From Diaporthe sp. PMI_573 (lineage: Eukaryota; Ascomycota; Sordariomycetes; Diaporthales; Diaporthaceae): a stretch of DNA of 64,000 bases. The notes beneath the pieces are model-generated. The model saw only the letters and a list, made by a program, of their open reading frames with translations, did no database searches and was not told the origin of the DNA. Positions 36,100 to 48,549 of the stretch are shown here, piece after piece (position 1 is the first letter of the stretch; each line of letters opens with the position of its first letter). The translations under genes were made by a program, and so were the position numbers. The DNA is taken from NCBI GenBank assembly GCA_021399435.1, contig JAJTUP010000020.1, positions 744,001 to 808,000 on the forward strand, read 5' to 3'.

Positions 36100-37781
36100 C
36101 TATTCCAATGTTTCTCGCCCGGGGACAGGGCGGGAGAGGCGAGTAGAATAAGCAGTGGACTCCTTAAAGTCAGTTGTCAGGGCGAAGTCCACGCCGCGTA
36201 CCTTGAAACAAATCTTTGCCGAATCGGTACATTTTCCTTCCCGATGGAGCCGCGGGACGAGCATCAGAGCCGGACCAAATAGGATGTAAGCCAGCTTACC
36301 CCTGATGCTCGCCAGGCGCCAGAGCCGCAACGCAGTGACGTTGAGTTGGTTCTCGATGCCTTCAGAGAAGCCTATTTTCAATTTGGCATCCAGCGGGAGG
36401 TTCCCCGTGTTTTTTTTGGTAGTAGCGCCCTCGATCGCCCGTTCTTGAAGCTTGAGTAGGTTCCGGGCTGATTCCGTCGCGTTGGCCAGCTGGCCGATGA
36501 TGCTCGTGATGGCAAGCAACCCGGTGGAGATGGTCAACAGCAGGGCGTAGGACCCCAGCTGGGACGTGGTCGCGTCATTCTTGTCCATCGAGGTCCACGG
36601 CGCCAGAAGGGTCGCAAGACAGATGGCGAGGAGGGCGGCAATGTTGGCGAGCATCTTTTCGAGCACTGTTTCGGCAGACTTTTCATATGCCTTCAGTTCT
36701 GCGTCGCGCACCGGCTTGGTGAACTTGTCAAAATCAGATTCGGCTCTGTCTGCGGACCGAGCCTTGAGGTGAGACTGGCGCCTTTTGTCATTGTCTGCCC
36801 AGGGCTGCCAATCAAATTTGTTGTCGGCCCCTCCTTCATGGCTCCAGCTACCCACAGTATCCGTGCCCTCGAATAAGAGTTGATGAGTATACGACCGTTC
36901 TGCTTTGCCAAACAGTTCGAGATCCAGGGTCGCCCACACCTCTCTGGAAGAATCTTGTAGTAATTCGTCTAGATAGAGATCGAAATAAGTGTCTTTGCGA
37001 TGAAACCGATAGTCGCTGCCCTTTAGGAATATGAAATCGTTGCAGATCAAGGTCCAGCACGACTGAAAGACAGCATAGGTGAAGTTGCGATAGAGTTGAA
37101 CCGAGATATGCCTACCAGTATCAACCGCAGCTTACCGTCATTAGTGATATTGTTCGTCGCAAAACCATTGTAAATGACGGTGTTCACAACCATCGCAAGA
37201 ACCATCCAGAAGCTGACGTGATTCCATACGGCAACTTGAACCAAGCTCTTCATAACCGGTGAGAACGTTCTGACCTTGATGGCCCTTTTGTCGCTGGGTT
37301 GAATCGGCTGTGATGTAGCCAGTTCTTGAACCTCGCTAGAGCCCTGAATCCCATAGACTTCAGCGCCCCTGACAATTGGTAGGCGTTGTGATCCCTCTTT
37401 TGTGCTTACGCCAGAGTAAGCCTTGCAGAAGAGTACCCAGGCCAACCCGTTCACAAGCTGGGGCATCTTTTCTGTCGAAGGTCCCATGTACTTTTCCGGC
37501 CATGTCTTCGATAGAAGAGCGGCGATATTGTTCTCCAGGAATCTCGGGGGCAAGCCAATCTCGTGTGACAAATCGGGTGTGTATCTCATCAAAATCCAGT
37601 AGGTCGCTGCTGTTAACACAAAAATGGCACCGGACAGGGAGGTATTGACCCTCTTGCTTAGCTCCTTGGTTTGGGGCGTAAGGATGCTGGAATTGCTCGA
37701 GGTTTCAGTCGCCAATACAAGCTCAGGGGCCACAATTGCTGGCAAGCAACCAGCTGAAACCACCAAGATGAGATAGACCAC
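36100..37781 (-). CDS. Multi-span membrane protein, unrecognised (5' end uncertain)
   Basis: Two exons are supported, about 37781-37116 and 37062-36100, joined by a 53-nt intron (GTAGGC...TTTCAG); about 540 aa as drawn. The first frame is open up to about 37975 but has no ATG there, so at least one upstream exon is missing, probably within 37800-38240. Hydrophobic segments include VVYLILVVSAGCLPAIVA, GAIFVLTAATYWIL, FWMVLAMVVNTVIYNGF, ANIAALLAICLATLLAPW, LLLTISTGLLAITSIIG and KLAYILFGPALMLVP, about six spans. A charged cytosolic block before the fourth span (DFDKFTKPVRDAELKAYEKS) may be helical. I do not recognise the family; no catalytic motif is visible. It is next to the HET gene on the same strand. 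Confidence 0.62.
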
Positions 37782-37975
37782 GAGATGGCAAGAGCGTATT
37801 CGGAACCCCGTTGCCTCTTGTCGACTTCTGCGCGGACTGCCCAGATAGAGTAATGCGATGCGAAAGGGAGAACAAGGAGGCTCGCGTCGAGATTGTGCGG
37901 ACTGTTCTGTGATATCCGAATTCGCATGTCTCGATGAACTCCCACAAGAGAGAATGCGGGCTATGGGCCTGATTT

Positions 37976-38450
37976 AACAGCCCATAGTAACGAACCATAT
38001 CACGGGAAGTATTCCGATATTTCAGCCGCATCTTGCACTTGTGAGCAGTGTGGTAAGTTAAGTGGTTTCGTTTTCTTGTGGCTTGGGAGGGCATGCAGTA
38101 GTCCTTCAGCTTTTTCAGCTCGGAGGACGGTGGCTTTTTGTTGACACAGGTACTTGCCAGAAATGCAGAACAGCGTGGCTTTATAATTAGCCCTTCATCC
38201 AGGTACCTTGTACCTTCATAGAATTTTATTCCAATCAACACATTTTGACGAATTGAATTCTGATGTGCACTATGCGTGGTGAATCAGCGTTCGGGCAAAA
38301 ATGACAATGAGATGCACCAAGTTGAATACAGAAGACAGACGTGAAACATGACGTTAGACCCTTATCTGACCTCCGAGCTGACTCCTACCCAACACGCCAT
38401 TGGAGCTCCAAGGTCTCTGCTCTTACCGCCTTCCCTATCTTGTTTCCCTG
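37976..38450. other. Intergenic or unmodelled first exon
   Basis: Probably holds the missing 5' exon of the membrane protein; open minus-strand frames reach 38241, but the splice choice is not decidable by eye. Confidence 0.4.
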
Positions 38451-40571
38451 CTAGTGGAGCTCGGCCAAAGAGCCAGGCTCATCTAATTTGATCCAGCTGC
38501 CAGGCAAGTATCCAGCTCCCAACCTCATCAATACACGGCGTCTCCCGGCTGTGCGACGTTTTGAGTCAGTCACGAACAGCACGAAATGTTTAGTATCATG
38601 GGCCTTTCGCGGAGGACCCCTCAGCCTGCCCAGGATGACACATTTCATCAACGGATCAGGTCCGTCCGTCTGGGGTGGAATGTCAAGAACCATCATCGCC
38701 TCTTCCCTTGACACTGTTATGCCCCATGTGAAGTTTCGAGCATTCACGCTCAACCCGAGAGAGCTTGATGTATCATCGCTGCTGTGCCACTTTGCTTGAG
38801 CACTCTCCCATGGTGAGAGCACGTCATCGTCCCATTCGACTTTGTCGAACGGCAACTCGCAGTACTCGATGCCGCCCTTGTACATCATCCACGACCATGT
38901 TGGCGGGCAAGTGCGCGGTGCGAAGCTAATCGCTTCCAAGGAAGCGCACTCGTCCACGGCCCGGTGCCAGAGCAGACTGCGGCGGAGCAAGCCGGGATGT
39001 TTCGGATCATCGAAGATGCCGAACCCACCGTGCACGTTGAGAGTCTCAATTAAGCGCTTTTCGAGTCCTGCGATGGCATCGGGACGGTCCTGTTGTTTGC
39101 TAAATCGCAAGCGTGAGTACTGTTTGTACAGGTCTTGACACAACAGGATTTTTCCACCACGAGTGGATTCGAAGGCTATTTTGGGGAAAGCTGGGTCACC
39201 CAAGAAGGAAGCGAGTTTGCTATGGTTTGGCGGCTGGTCAGTAGATCTTCGTGCAGGTTTCGCTGGTCTGCCAACTTGCTTTAAGAGACTATGGAAGACT
39301 GAAAAAGACGATTTCTTACTTGGTCATCTTTGTGAATGTCTCGCACCGTATCCCTGCACCGCATTCAAAGTATGTCTGTGTCTTGGTGAAGTAGATTGTT
39401 CGCCGCGCAAGCGCACGTTCTTGAAGTACCCATCCTCGCTGATTAAGGCCACTTTCAAGGACATCTTTGTCAAATCTGTCGATGTAATCGCAGATGTACA
39501 GCGGATTCTCACCATTGAGCGGGAGACGTAAGAAGTGGCGGGACTCTCCTAGCCGGCGTGCTCCATCATGGCTTCTCAAGAAACCGCTCTGCTGGCCCAA
39601 TGCAGAGCTCGCGGCAAGTACGCAAAACGCTTGGCTGAACACGTTCTCCATCCGTTTTGATTCTTGGCGGAAATCGCCATCAGGACCTTGAATGATGCAG
39701 ATCGAGTCGATCCAGAGGTAACTATAGCCCAGCTTTCTCGTGATTACCACTGCATCCCTGAATGTTGCGGGTAAGGCTTCCATGTCAATACCAAGCTTGT
39801 GCTGCTCAAGGTTGTCGGGATAGGTGCAATAGAATGGCCCAACTCCCCAAGGGTGAGACAAGGCGAGGTAATGCACCATCCGTTGAAGATTCTTGGTCTC
39901 AATCAGTTTCAGAACTGGAACAGTCTGGTCTCGATGGCCAACGTAGATAAGTCGCGTAGGCAAGCTTGATTGATTCCCAATTAGCTTGCAGTTGAAGTGC
40001 TGTTGGTCGCAATCATCCAGCCAGTGTCTCATGATAGCAACATGGGAATCGCTCCCGGCAGCTTCAAGCTGAGGAAGACCTATCTGGATGGATGGCACTT
40101 GGTCGACTTTCTCGAAGCCTTGAGGTCAGCCAGATTGCCAGTTAGCGTCGCTGCGGCAGCGTTGGCATTAAACAGACTCGGCTTGGCAAGCAACCTACCT
40201 GGAGGTCTGCATAGGGCCAATACCGGTGGGTATCGCTCGTTCAGTCTCAGCGTAGAATCCACTTTGCTGAAATGGACAGTGGCTCCAATGGGCCCGCGGC
40301 GCTTGCACTGGTTCCAGCGCATTCGGCAAAAGTCGCACGTAGAAGACATGGTTTCGAGTTCTGCTCTGGTCTCGCTCACGTGGAAGTTTGGCTTCCAGAG
40401 CTCCATCTTCTGGCATTTCTCGCATAAGCGTGCCACTTCTTCGAGGTCACTCGAGGCCCTGACTGTTTGTGAGAGATCCGGTGACCCATTGAATGCGTCC
40501 TGTGCGTAGACGTTGTCGACTGGAGTCTCCCATTCTTTACTGAGCTGTGATGATATGAGAAGCCGAACCAC
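38451..40571 (-). CDS. HET-domain protein (heterokaryon incompatibility type)
   Basis: Three exons, about 40571-40199, 40118-39320 and 39267-38451, with introns of 80 and 52 nt (GTAGGT with GCTGAC branch; GTAAGA); about 662 aa as drawn. The HET domain shows its conserved blocks: YLALSHPWG, then LGYSYLWIDSICIIQ, then GWVLQERALARRTIYFT. A Cys-rich N-terminal part (LCEKCQKMELW, STCDFCRMRW) is typical of this subgroup. The C-terminal part (FLGDPAFPKI, RTCPPTWSWM) is also typical. HET proteins trigger cell death after fusion of unlike strains; whether this one does is unknown. The frame begins without ATG at 40571, so the true start lies upstream. A possible earlier exon with FGNLELKSLNCGSASHIIT lies at about 40545-40625. 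Confidence 0.88.
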
Positions 40572-41012
40572 AATTCAAGGACTTCAACTCGAGATTCCCA
40601 AACTCACTGGCTTCAGAAAAGCAGACACAAGGTAAGATTAGCCTAGTTTAGCCAGGTTTCAAGGCAGCAAGATATCCTACCGGCTGCAAATATTTGGTCA
40701 GTTTTATGTACCGTATGAATTTAATCATCAGTACTGACAGGCTGTGATTTAATGTCAGAAACCTTGTACAGTACTCCATTGTACACAAGTATGGAAGAAG
40801 GTAGCCACCTTGGACCATCACTTACTTGCTACGGTATGAGACGCCCAATTTCTCGTTAGCACAGAGAAAATAGCCGTCGTTGATCGGTCATCAAGCACTA
40901 CGTACGTACTAAGTACGCGTCAGCTCTCGAAGCTTTATAAAATTGTTTTCTGGTGACTTACATTCTGTTCAATGATGTTCGAAGTGTTAGCCAAAGCAAG
41001 AACTAGAGCAGA
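40572..41012. other. Intergenic between HET gene and kinase
   Basis: 441 bases. May contain the first HET exon near 40545-40625. A 13-base palindrome (CGTACT A AGTACG) lies at 40905-40917; no function is assigned. Confidence 0.45.
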
Positions 41013-43066
41013 TCACAGGATGGACTGAAAACCCACATCAATCTTCCCCGGAGGCTCAGCAAAAAGGCCTGCTGAAACTGGTACAACCATATTCTTGCTG
41101 CGAACTGGAGCTTCTAGTCCAACTTGTCCACGTGTTGCGTTGGGTGATAGGCTTGTGTTCCGCAACACCTGGATAGCGTTTCTTCTCTGACCTGGATCCC
41201 AGTAAGCCTTATTCTTCTTGCACTCACTCAGTATGGTTTGTATTGCATCGTGGAAGTCTTTCGCAGTACATCTGAAACCCTCAAGACTCTCTTGGTATGA
41301 AAGGCTGTCGTCCATGGGTGATTCATCCTCAGGCTGGGAAATTGTCATAGTAGGTAGTTCAGATCGACTAGGATGAGATGGCTGGGACAAGTTGAATGTA
41401 CTGTCTGCTGAAGTTGCATTGCCAGTGGGTGTGCCGATAATGGGAGACGTGTCATGGTCCTCGTATGTTTTGTAAAACGTTATCCTGTTTGGAGGCAGGT
41501 CAACCACCAACAGCTTGGTCTCAACCACCTTAAAGAGGTCCTCCAGGGCGTTGCGTTGGGTCCCGTTGGACTCGAGGTCCTTGCTGATAAGTTTCATGAA
41601 TGCTCTCACTCTATGATGAACTTGCGCCTTGCCATTGTCGCCAGTTTCCCAATAAGGACTCTCCACCTCTAGATGACTGCCCTTGAGGCTTTTGTTGAAG
41701 CTGACCAGTTCATCATAACCATACAGTAGCCAGATGATCATCTCCAGCACAATGCAGCCCATAGACCATATGTCATACAGACGAGATCGGGCTGCCTTCT
41801 GCCTTGTAACAACTTCTGGAGGCTCGTACATACGAGTTCCATAGCGGGTGCTGGTAGGTTGAAGTCCTCGAACACCAGTGGGAGCGAGGTGATGCTTGGC
41901 AAGCCCCATGTCGGCAATCTTCCACTTGCCGACAAGCTCCTGTGTTTGATCGCTAAAAATGAGGATGTTCTCAGGCTTCAGATCGCCATGACGGTATGAC
42001 TCCGTACTTTCCTTACGGCTGCCTTCATTGCCGTTGAAATTGTGTAGGCTGTGTATTGCGTCTGCCAGACCTGAAAGCTGATCAATTATGCCAAGGATCA
42101 GATCATTGGTCACGGTGGGATGCATGTTGGCTGTGTAGTAATCCTGCAGGCTTCCCATATCTGCCCATGGGAACAAGAAGTACTGTCGTTGTCCCTTTTT
42201 GATGATAGCGTTGACTTGGATCATGTGTTCATGTCCCAGATCTTTGACGTCTCGTAATGCCCTTGCTTCGAGCTCCCAGTCTTTGTGAAGTTGTTTGTCT
42301 TCCTCTGAAGCATCCTCATGCAGAGAAGCTTTGAGCTCCTTGATAGCGTGGGTCGCAAGCTCACCATTCGCCTGTGAAATGGTTCTATCAGTCATTGGAA
42401 CCAAAAACAGAGGTAGTCGCTCATTCCATATGCTGTGTACGGCCTTACCTTGAGCAAGGGGACCTCTTGATGAGATGCATGTATCGTGACTTGATAAACA
42501 TTGCCAAATGTCCCCTGCTTCTTGATCGAGCCCACTTCTGTAAATGGCAAAATGTGATCTTCCTCAAGGTCCATCGTCACGGAGCTCGAAGCAAAGACAG
42601 GCGCAAGGTACATCCATTGATTAGTCGTGAAGTCCACACAGGTCCTGTGATTTCTGATCCAAGGTCCCGTCTTGAACAAATTATGCTCAGTGAGTGTGAT
42701 CTCGACATCATCCGTGGTCAAAAGCTCGGGGTATTTTCTGCCAGAGATGGGTAAATCTGTGTCCTTAAGTCCGCCTTGGTGAAATATTCTCATCACCTCA
42801 TACAGACCATTTCCACAGAGGCGAGCTGAAAGGGTAATGCAGAAGAGCAGCTTTGCCGATGTATATATGTAGTCAACAATCTCATCGTCAATAGCTGAGC
42901 CGAGTTGAAGTCTGAATTCCAGCTCTTCACGAATGCGGCTTGGAGTGAGAAGCTCAGTGACGCAGCTCTGAGGTATGAATCTGTGCATAGATCCATCAGG
43001 GAACGGAGAACGACACCGCCGGGACAGAAGGTCTTCATCAAGACATCGATGGTCTGGCTCAGGCAT
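41013..43066 (-). CDS. Protein kinase with long N-terminal region
   Basis: Two exons, 43066-42449 and 42371-41013, with a 77-nt intron (GTAAGG...TTCACAG, phase 0) inside the N-lobe; 658 aa. The first about 180 residues have no recognised domain. The kinase domain follows: Gly loop QGTFGNVYQV, catalytic Lys in THAIKELK, catalytic loop HGDLKPENIL (HGD in place of HRD), metal motif ADMGLAK (DMG in place of DFG), activation end YEPPEV, and DIWSMGCIVLEM. Lys and both Asp are kept, so activity is plausible. A Ser/Thr/Pro-rich tail follows. It lies next to a HET gene and faces away from a second kinase of similar build, suggesting a shared signalling role. Confidence 0.86.
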
Positions 43067-45118
43067 CTTGCTGAAGATTCTTCAGATTTTTGAAAGCATG
43101 ACCCTGAAAGACAGCCGGTCTGTTGCCCTGAGACTTTGACACTGCGCTGCTTTAGCTAAAGTATGCAGATGACTGGGATCTCAATGAGGCTCAGCCGAAG
43201 GTGGAGCTTGGTCAATGAGTTCAGAAACTAGCCAGGAAAGTGACCAATATGACTGTGGATCTGCGTGCTGCGATTGCACATCGCATGAGGCAGGCGATCG
43301 AACAAATCATTGGCGACTGACCTGACCTACCCTACCTTTCCGGTGTGGTTGTACGGCATCCAAGATGGTGGAGAAGCAGTAGTCTTCATGCAACGAAGAC
43401 TTATCACCAATCAGACTTTGTCCACAATGCAGGGATAACACGCTTGCTTAATATGATGAGCTACGACTGGAAATTATGATAAGCTGCAAAACCCCAAGCG
43501 GCCGCAAAAAGGGCCTCACAACATTCAGCCTGCATCTACCTCGTTTTGGCAGGTAGGCAAATGGCCCGCATTATTCTGGCCCCCTTTACAGGCACAGTCC
43601 TTTCCAAACAGTGGCCCTGAACAAACGACTGAAGCTTCTTGGTGTCACCCGTCAACAAACATACCTATGTAGACAAAACTTGGCCGGGCTTTCGAATGAC
43701 AATGCATGCTGGTCATCCTTGGAGACCATCCCTGCCACCTCTCATATTCTGCACCGCATGATGTCGTCCAAGGATAGACGGCCCGGAGCACGAATACTAT
43801 ACACGTTCTGCACCACCTAGAGGGCAATTGATTAGCTGGGCGGCAGAGCCTTGCTGCGTCGGAAGTTCACCTACACATATCTCATATTCTCCGGGACCGA
43901 AGCGTGATTTCAGCAGTGTGGACAATTTTCTCGGGTGGATTTGTCTCACTGCTATGTCCTGGGACTGCCTAGACATGATTGTGGGGCCACTGTCACGTTC
44001 AGACAGTGTTCCTATGTCAACACACGACATCTGATAGGCAGAACGTAACCAATAGGTTGGAAGCGTCAATAACTGGATATAGGAATGACAATGAGAGCAA
44101 AAAAGGCTTTGATATTTCAGAAGTTCGCCGCAATGTGTGAGAATGAAGACAGGTTCCTCTTTATATCAGTGTCTGCGATGCTCGTGGTTGTGTTTTGGGC
44201 CGCAGCGGAATGGGGCCAACCAATGTTAGCAGGAGAAGTAGAAAAACACAATGGAGCCAGCTGAGAGACATTCGCAGTTGGTGTGCTGGGCCGCGGCCCA
44301 GACTGCGACTTTGCAACCACACCAAGCTGATAGCGTCCACCTACTTCACTATTCATGTTAGCACATGTGCGCCTCATTTAACCATAGCCACACACCCACG
44401 GGCTCGCTTTGTTGCCCGCTTCATATGCTTCATGATGGTTCTAAGGCCTGTGATAATTGCACTTTGCGGTCCGAGCGGGCTCTTCTGCCTATCATTAGTA
44501 ACGTGAGATTTTCGCCCCGGCTGGATGTGATGCCCCCTTTCAGTACACCAGGTAAAGATAGCAGAGCTGTCATACCCTGCTTCTCATGGCAGAAGTTTCT
44601 GCAGGCCCCCAACCTCCACCTCTCTCCCTGGCGTGCCGTCAAGTCGCGCAAAATCGGTGCAGCTCGTTTGTTTCACACTCATCCTGTCCCTCCCAATACT
44701 CTCATATTATCTTAGGTATAATCAGGAAATACGGTGTCCAAAATAGCTAACGTCAAGAAATACGGTACGTGTATAGAAAATCAATAGTCGAGGCTGAGCA
44801 CTCTGGCTAGGATCGGCTTTGGTGATTTATCCCTGGCTATTTATTTCGACAACCGAGGCCAATTTGTAACCGCTGCCGCCCCTGCTTGGGGGCCGGCTAC
44901 CCTCCAGTCCCATGCGCAAGCGCCGCGTTTGCGGCCGCAGGAAGTGTAATAATTACATTTGAAATCACCTACGTATGAGTTCTGTGCTATGGCCTAAAAT
45001 TGGATAGGTGGACAGCATTAGGGTACAGATTGTCAGCTGACAGCCTTGTGTCCCCAGCCCATCCCCAATCGCCATTTTCCACATGCTGTGAGTGAAAGAC
45101 AGCAGTTGTCGATCGGGC

Positions 45119-45126
45119 TATATATA
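45119..45126 (+). promoter_or_regulatory. TATA box of kinase 2
   Basis: TATATATA about 330 bases before the ATG at 45457, followed by a CT-rich leader; consistent with a 5' UTR near 300 nt. Confidence 0.5.
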
Positions 45127-45146
45127 CCCGCGGTATCGTGCTCTCA

Positions 45147-45212
45147 ATGAAAGAAGCACTGTTTTCTACTCTACATTCTGCATCGAGCGACTTTCGCCCT
45201 CAGCGTTGGTGA
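45147..45212 (+). other. Upstream open reading frame in the kinase 2 leader
   Basis: ATG at 45147 opens 21 codons (MKEALFSTLHSASSDFRPQR, then W) and stops before the main ATG, shortly after the TATA box. If transcribed it could damp translation of the kinase. The sequence itself resembles no known peptide. Confidence 0.35.
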
Positions 45213-45456
45213 ATCAGGTAGCTTCTAAATCAAGGCGACCCTGTCTTACTTTTTGATCGGGTGCTTCGATCTACTTTGAGACTTGAGATTCTTTTACATA
45301 TTGCTTCTATTCCATTCCGCAGCACAAAATATTTCTCCCAGTCCTAAAACTCGTGCTCCCTCGTCTTGTCCTAGAGACCTCGGCACAATCTGATCTACGG
45401 TCTTGGCTTCAAGGGAGCAGCGGTCGCCTGCTCAAAAGCCCACCATCTAAGGCAGT

Positions 45457-47610
45457 ATGACTGCTCATACCTCTTCGGTGTGTCTCTTCCTACATTGAGC
45501 ACTTGTGTCTGGTATCTAATCTGGAGGTGCCGCAGGAGGAAGAAAGAGTCTCGCTACACAAACCAACTGATAACCAATCCAGCCCCGACAGAGAACGAGG
45601 AAGCACAATCCCTAGAGACCCTGGAAGTCTTTCATCAGATATACGTGTTGGGAATCATGTCTTTCCCGATTCTGACATGGTAATCCATGAGCGTACCGAT
45701 CCACTCAGAAGCCCCGAACTTGCTTCTTCAGTGCCAACGGACCACATCTCTGCCTCTAAGGAAGCAGTCACCCAGGCTCTTGATGTTCGCATTCTTGGCA
45801 AACTTAGAAATATTCCTGGGCATGGGGAAAAGAAAGGCTTTTTCCCAGAAAAGACCTTGACCAATCTGATGGACCAAGCGTCGATAAGTGAACAGTTGAA
45901 GCAGCACCCTGTGAACCTCAGCCCCGAGGTAATCGAAACGTGGAGTCGAAGGATCTGTGGGCTCGGTGAAGAGAAGCTAAGCTTCAAGAAAGTCTTCACA
46001 TTGCTGGTTCTCATCGACAAAGTGACCGATATTCCTCTTTTCCTGGACGAGTTGGTATCTGACGACAAGCTGCCCCTGCAAAAGGTACCGCGTCAGGAAC
46101 AGAACATTTTCGACCTTGCCTTCAGCACCAACACCTTGGATCACACAGCGAGTCCACTACAATGTTTCCAAGGCTGGAGGCCGGCGGTCGTTAGGAGTTT
46201 CGAGGAATGGCAATGGCCGACTTTGGCGCCTTTCTTCCCTCGCGTGCAATATAGAGAGGTCCCTCATTTCAATTTCGAAGACGAGAGACCTTTACCTTTC
46301 ACCAAAGACAGTCGTTTCGGGAAGGCCTCTGCTCAGGAGAAAACGGAATTTGAAGGTGGTTTCAGCAGTGTTTTCAAAGTGCAAATACACCCCGAACACC
46401 ACGATCTTCACGACATTCATGATAACAATCAAGCGACGGCGTTTGAGAGTACCGGGAGGCAATGTGCGCTAGGCGCTAACTCATCACGGCACCAAGACCA
46501 AACCCAAGAGTTTGCCATCAAGCGTCTTCTCTCTCGTGACGAGGAAGAATTCAAGAGAGAAGCCGAAACTCTCCGGAAGTTCAGCGACGGCACTTACTTG
46601 CACCTTATTTCCCTCCTTGCAACATATGAGCAGTACAAAAGTTTCTACCTGGTTTTTCCTTGCGCAAGAGGGGATCTCAAGGATTACTGGTCGAGGCAAA
46701 ATCCGCAGCCTGAGATGGACATAGAGACTGTCCAATGGGTTGCCAAACAATGCCACGGCATTGCAGAAGGTCTCGGCCAGGTCCATCGGTATGTGAGCAT
46801 CTACTCCAGCCAGCGTGGAGTCTCCTCCGAGAAGCTCTATGGAAAACACGGTGATATCAAGCCTGAGAACATATTGTGGTTCAACGACAGTCATCATCCA
46901 AAAGGTATTCTCAAGATCACGGACTTCGGCCTGGCCGAGTTCAAGACATCATTGAGCACCTTCTGCAGGCCTCAGACTCGTGTGGTGGTCTCACCGTCTT
47001 ATCGTGCGCCCGAGAGCGATATCAGCCAAGGTGTCGGTCGGTCCTCGGATATTTGGGCCCTGGGCTGCGTGTATCTGGAAATGGTCACATGGTGGCTCGG
47101 CGGATGGGTCCTAATAAAGGACTTTATCGAGGCGCGAAAAAGTATCGACCCAGGCTGGGGAGATATGTCGACGGACGCGTTTTTCGAATTCATTCTGGAC
47201 GCAGATCCGCCATTAGCGCAGCTGAAGAACACTGTAAAAGAGGTATGGGACCCACCCCAACCCGATGAGCTCACAACTCATCGGATATTGTTACTGACCG
47301 GGCCTCTCAGTTCATCAACCAAAAGCTTCGTACTCATCAAAGATACACAAAGTATATAAGGGACTTTCTTCATCTCATTGAGTCATGCATGTTGATTCCT
47401 GCCGAGCCATCGGAGGCAGAGAAGCACATTCACACAGGGCGTATTAAAATCGACGTGCTCAGCAGTAAGCTGCGAAAGTTGAACCGAAAGTGCCAGAGTA
47501 TTTGCTACGCTTTGCATACAGAACAATGCAGCTGCTGTCCGCAATTGCTGACGCAGGACTCGGATTACGGCACGGACGAGAGTTTGGAGCGCGATGCGCG
47601 TCTTGGGTGA
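45457..47610 (+). CDS. Protein kinase, HET-neighbour type
   Basis: Three exons, 45457-45477, 45536-47242 and 47311-47610, with introns 45478-45535 (CTAAT branch) and 47243-47310 (ACTGAC branch); 675 aa. The first exon has only seven codons; it was chosen because the long frame has no ATG at its beginning. About 290 residues of unrecognised sequence precede the kinase domain: Gly loop GGFSSVFKVQ, Lys in FAIKRLL, Glu in EFKREAETL, catalytic loop HGDIKPENIL, DFG in ITDFGLAEF, SPSYRAPESD, and SDIWALGCVYLEM. All key residues are present. The C-terminal exon ends with a Cys cluster (CSCCPQLL) and an acidic tail. Same general layout as the minus-strand kinase, so probably distant paralogues. Confidence 0.87.
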
Positions 47611-48405
47611 GCCTTGAAGGGCTTAGATAGAGGAGGAAAGAAGCGTTCAGCAGCTTTCAGAATATTTCTTCGCCCCGAGCTTGACCACTGGACTTTGAAA
47701 AGCATGCCACGGTACCCACTGAAATGCTGTGGCCCGCTATATAAACAAACACCTTAGCTTCGCTCGCGACTTGTAGCTTCTTGTCTTCCTCTCTTTGCGC
47801 AATAAGTTATCAACCATGACTTATCCTCCAGCACTGTGACAAAGCACGCACTGAATTACAGTCTCAAGAGGGACACATTGATCAATTCTAGTCTGTGCTG
47901 AGGCTCTAACCAGACTTAATATGACGTTTCAAACGCCGTGGGTCAGGAAAGTTGACTGGACATAACCTGAAATTATTGATCACGGCAGCTATAAAAAGCC
48001 TCCCACCTGATGTCTCCTAGCTGGGGGTTCTAACACGTGCTCGAAATGAAGAAAAAGCACCAACGGACATAGCTCCAACATCGACATGAGCAGCAAGACA
48101 TCTTCAAGCCACCACGTGCCCCCCATATGCACCCAAGACCTGCAAGCAACCCAAACACACAATAATAGTGTGATACTATACAGGCGATCGTGCTCCCCAA
48201 ACATTCAACCAGGTAGCAATCTCGTGGCATATACTCCGAGATAATATAGCCGCCTGGGCAGTCAGTCCCACGTTACTAATCACCACCGTTGACAAACCAT
48301 CCCACTCAGACTCTGATAGCGAACAATCTCATTGGGAGAACTTGCCCTGCCTGCCTACGTAATTAATTTACCAGCCACACACATAAACAGGGTAGTGTTT
48401 CTCAT

Positions 48406-48416
48406 CCCCCCCCCCC
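48406..48416. repeat. Run of 11 C
   Basis: Homopolymer in gene-free DNA; length prone to sequencing error. Confidence 0.85.
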
Positions 48417-48535
48417 TGCGATGGCAAGCATGCCGGCTAGGTCATGTTACTTACCTCTAGACTACACAGTAGACAGAGACAAGCAAAGTACTTACCGAAA
48501 CCGAGCACCACCTCTCCTCTCAAGATTACTGAGCG

Positions 48536-48549
48536 CCCCCCCCCCCCCC
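48536..48549. repeat. Run of 14 C
   Basis: Second homopolymer C tract 120 bases after the first; length prone to sequencing error. Confidence 0.85.

Larger units (their letters stand above)
43067..45456. promoter_or_regulatory. Divergent intergenic region between the two kinases, 2.4 kb
   Basis: Holds both kinase promoters. A strong TATATATA is at 45119-45126 on the kinase-2 side. Remaining frames are short and without recognisable features. Confidence 0.5.
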
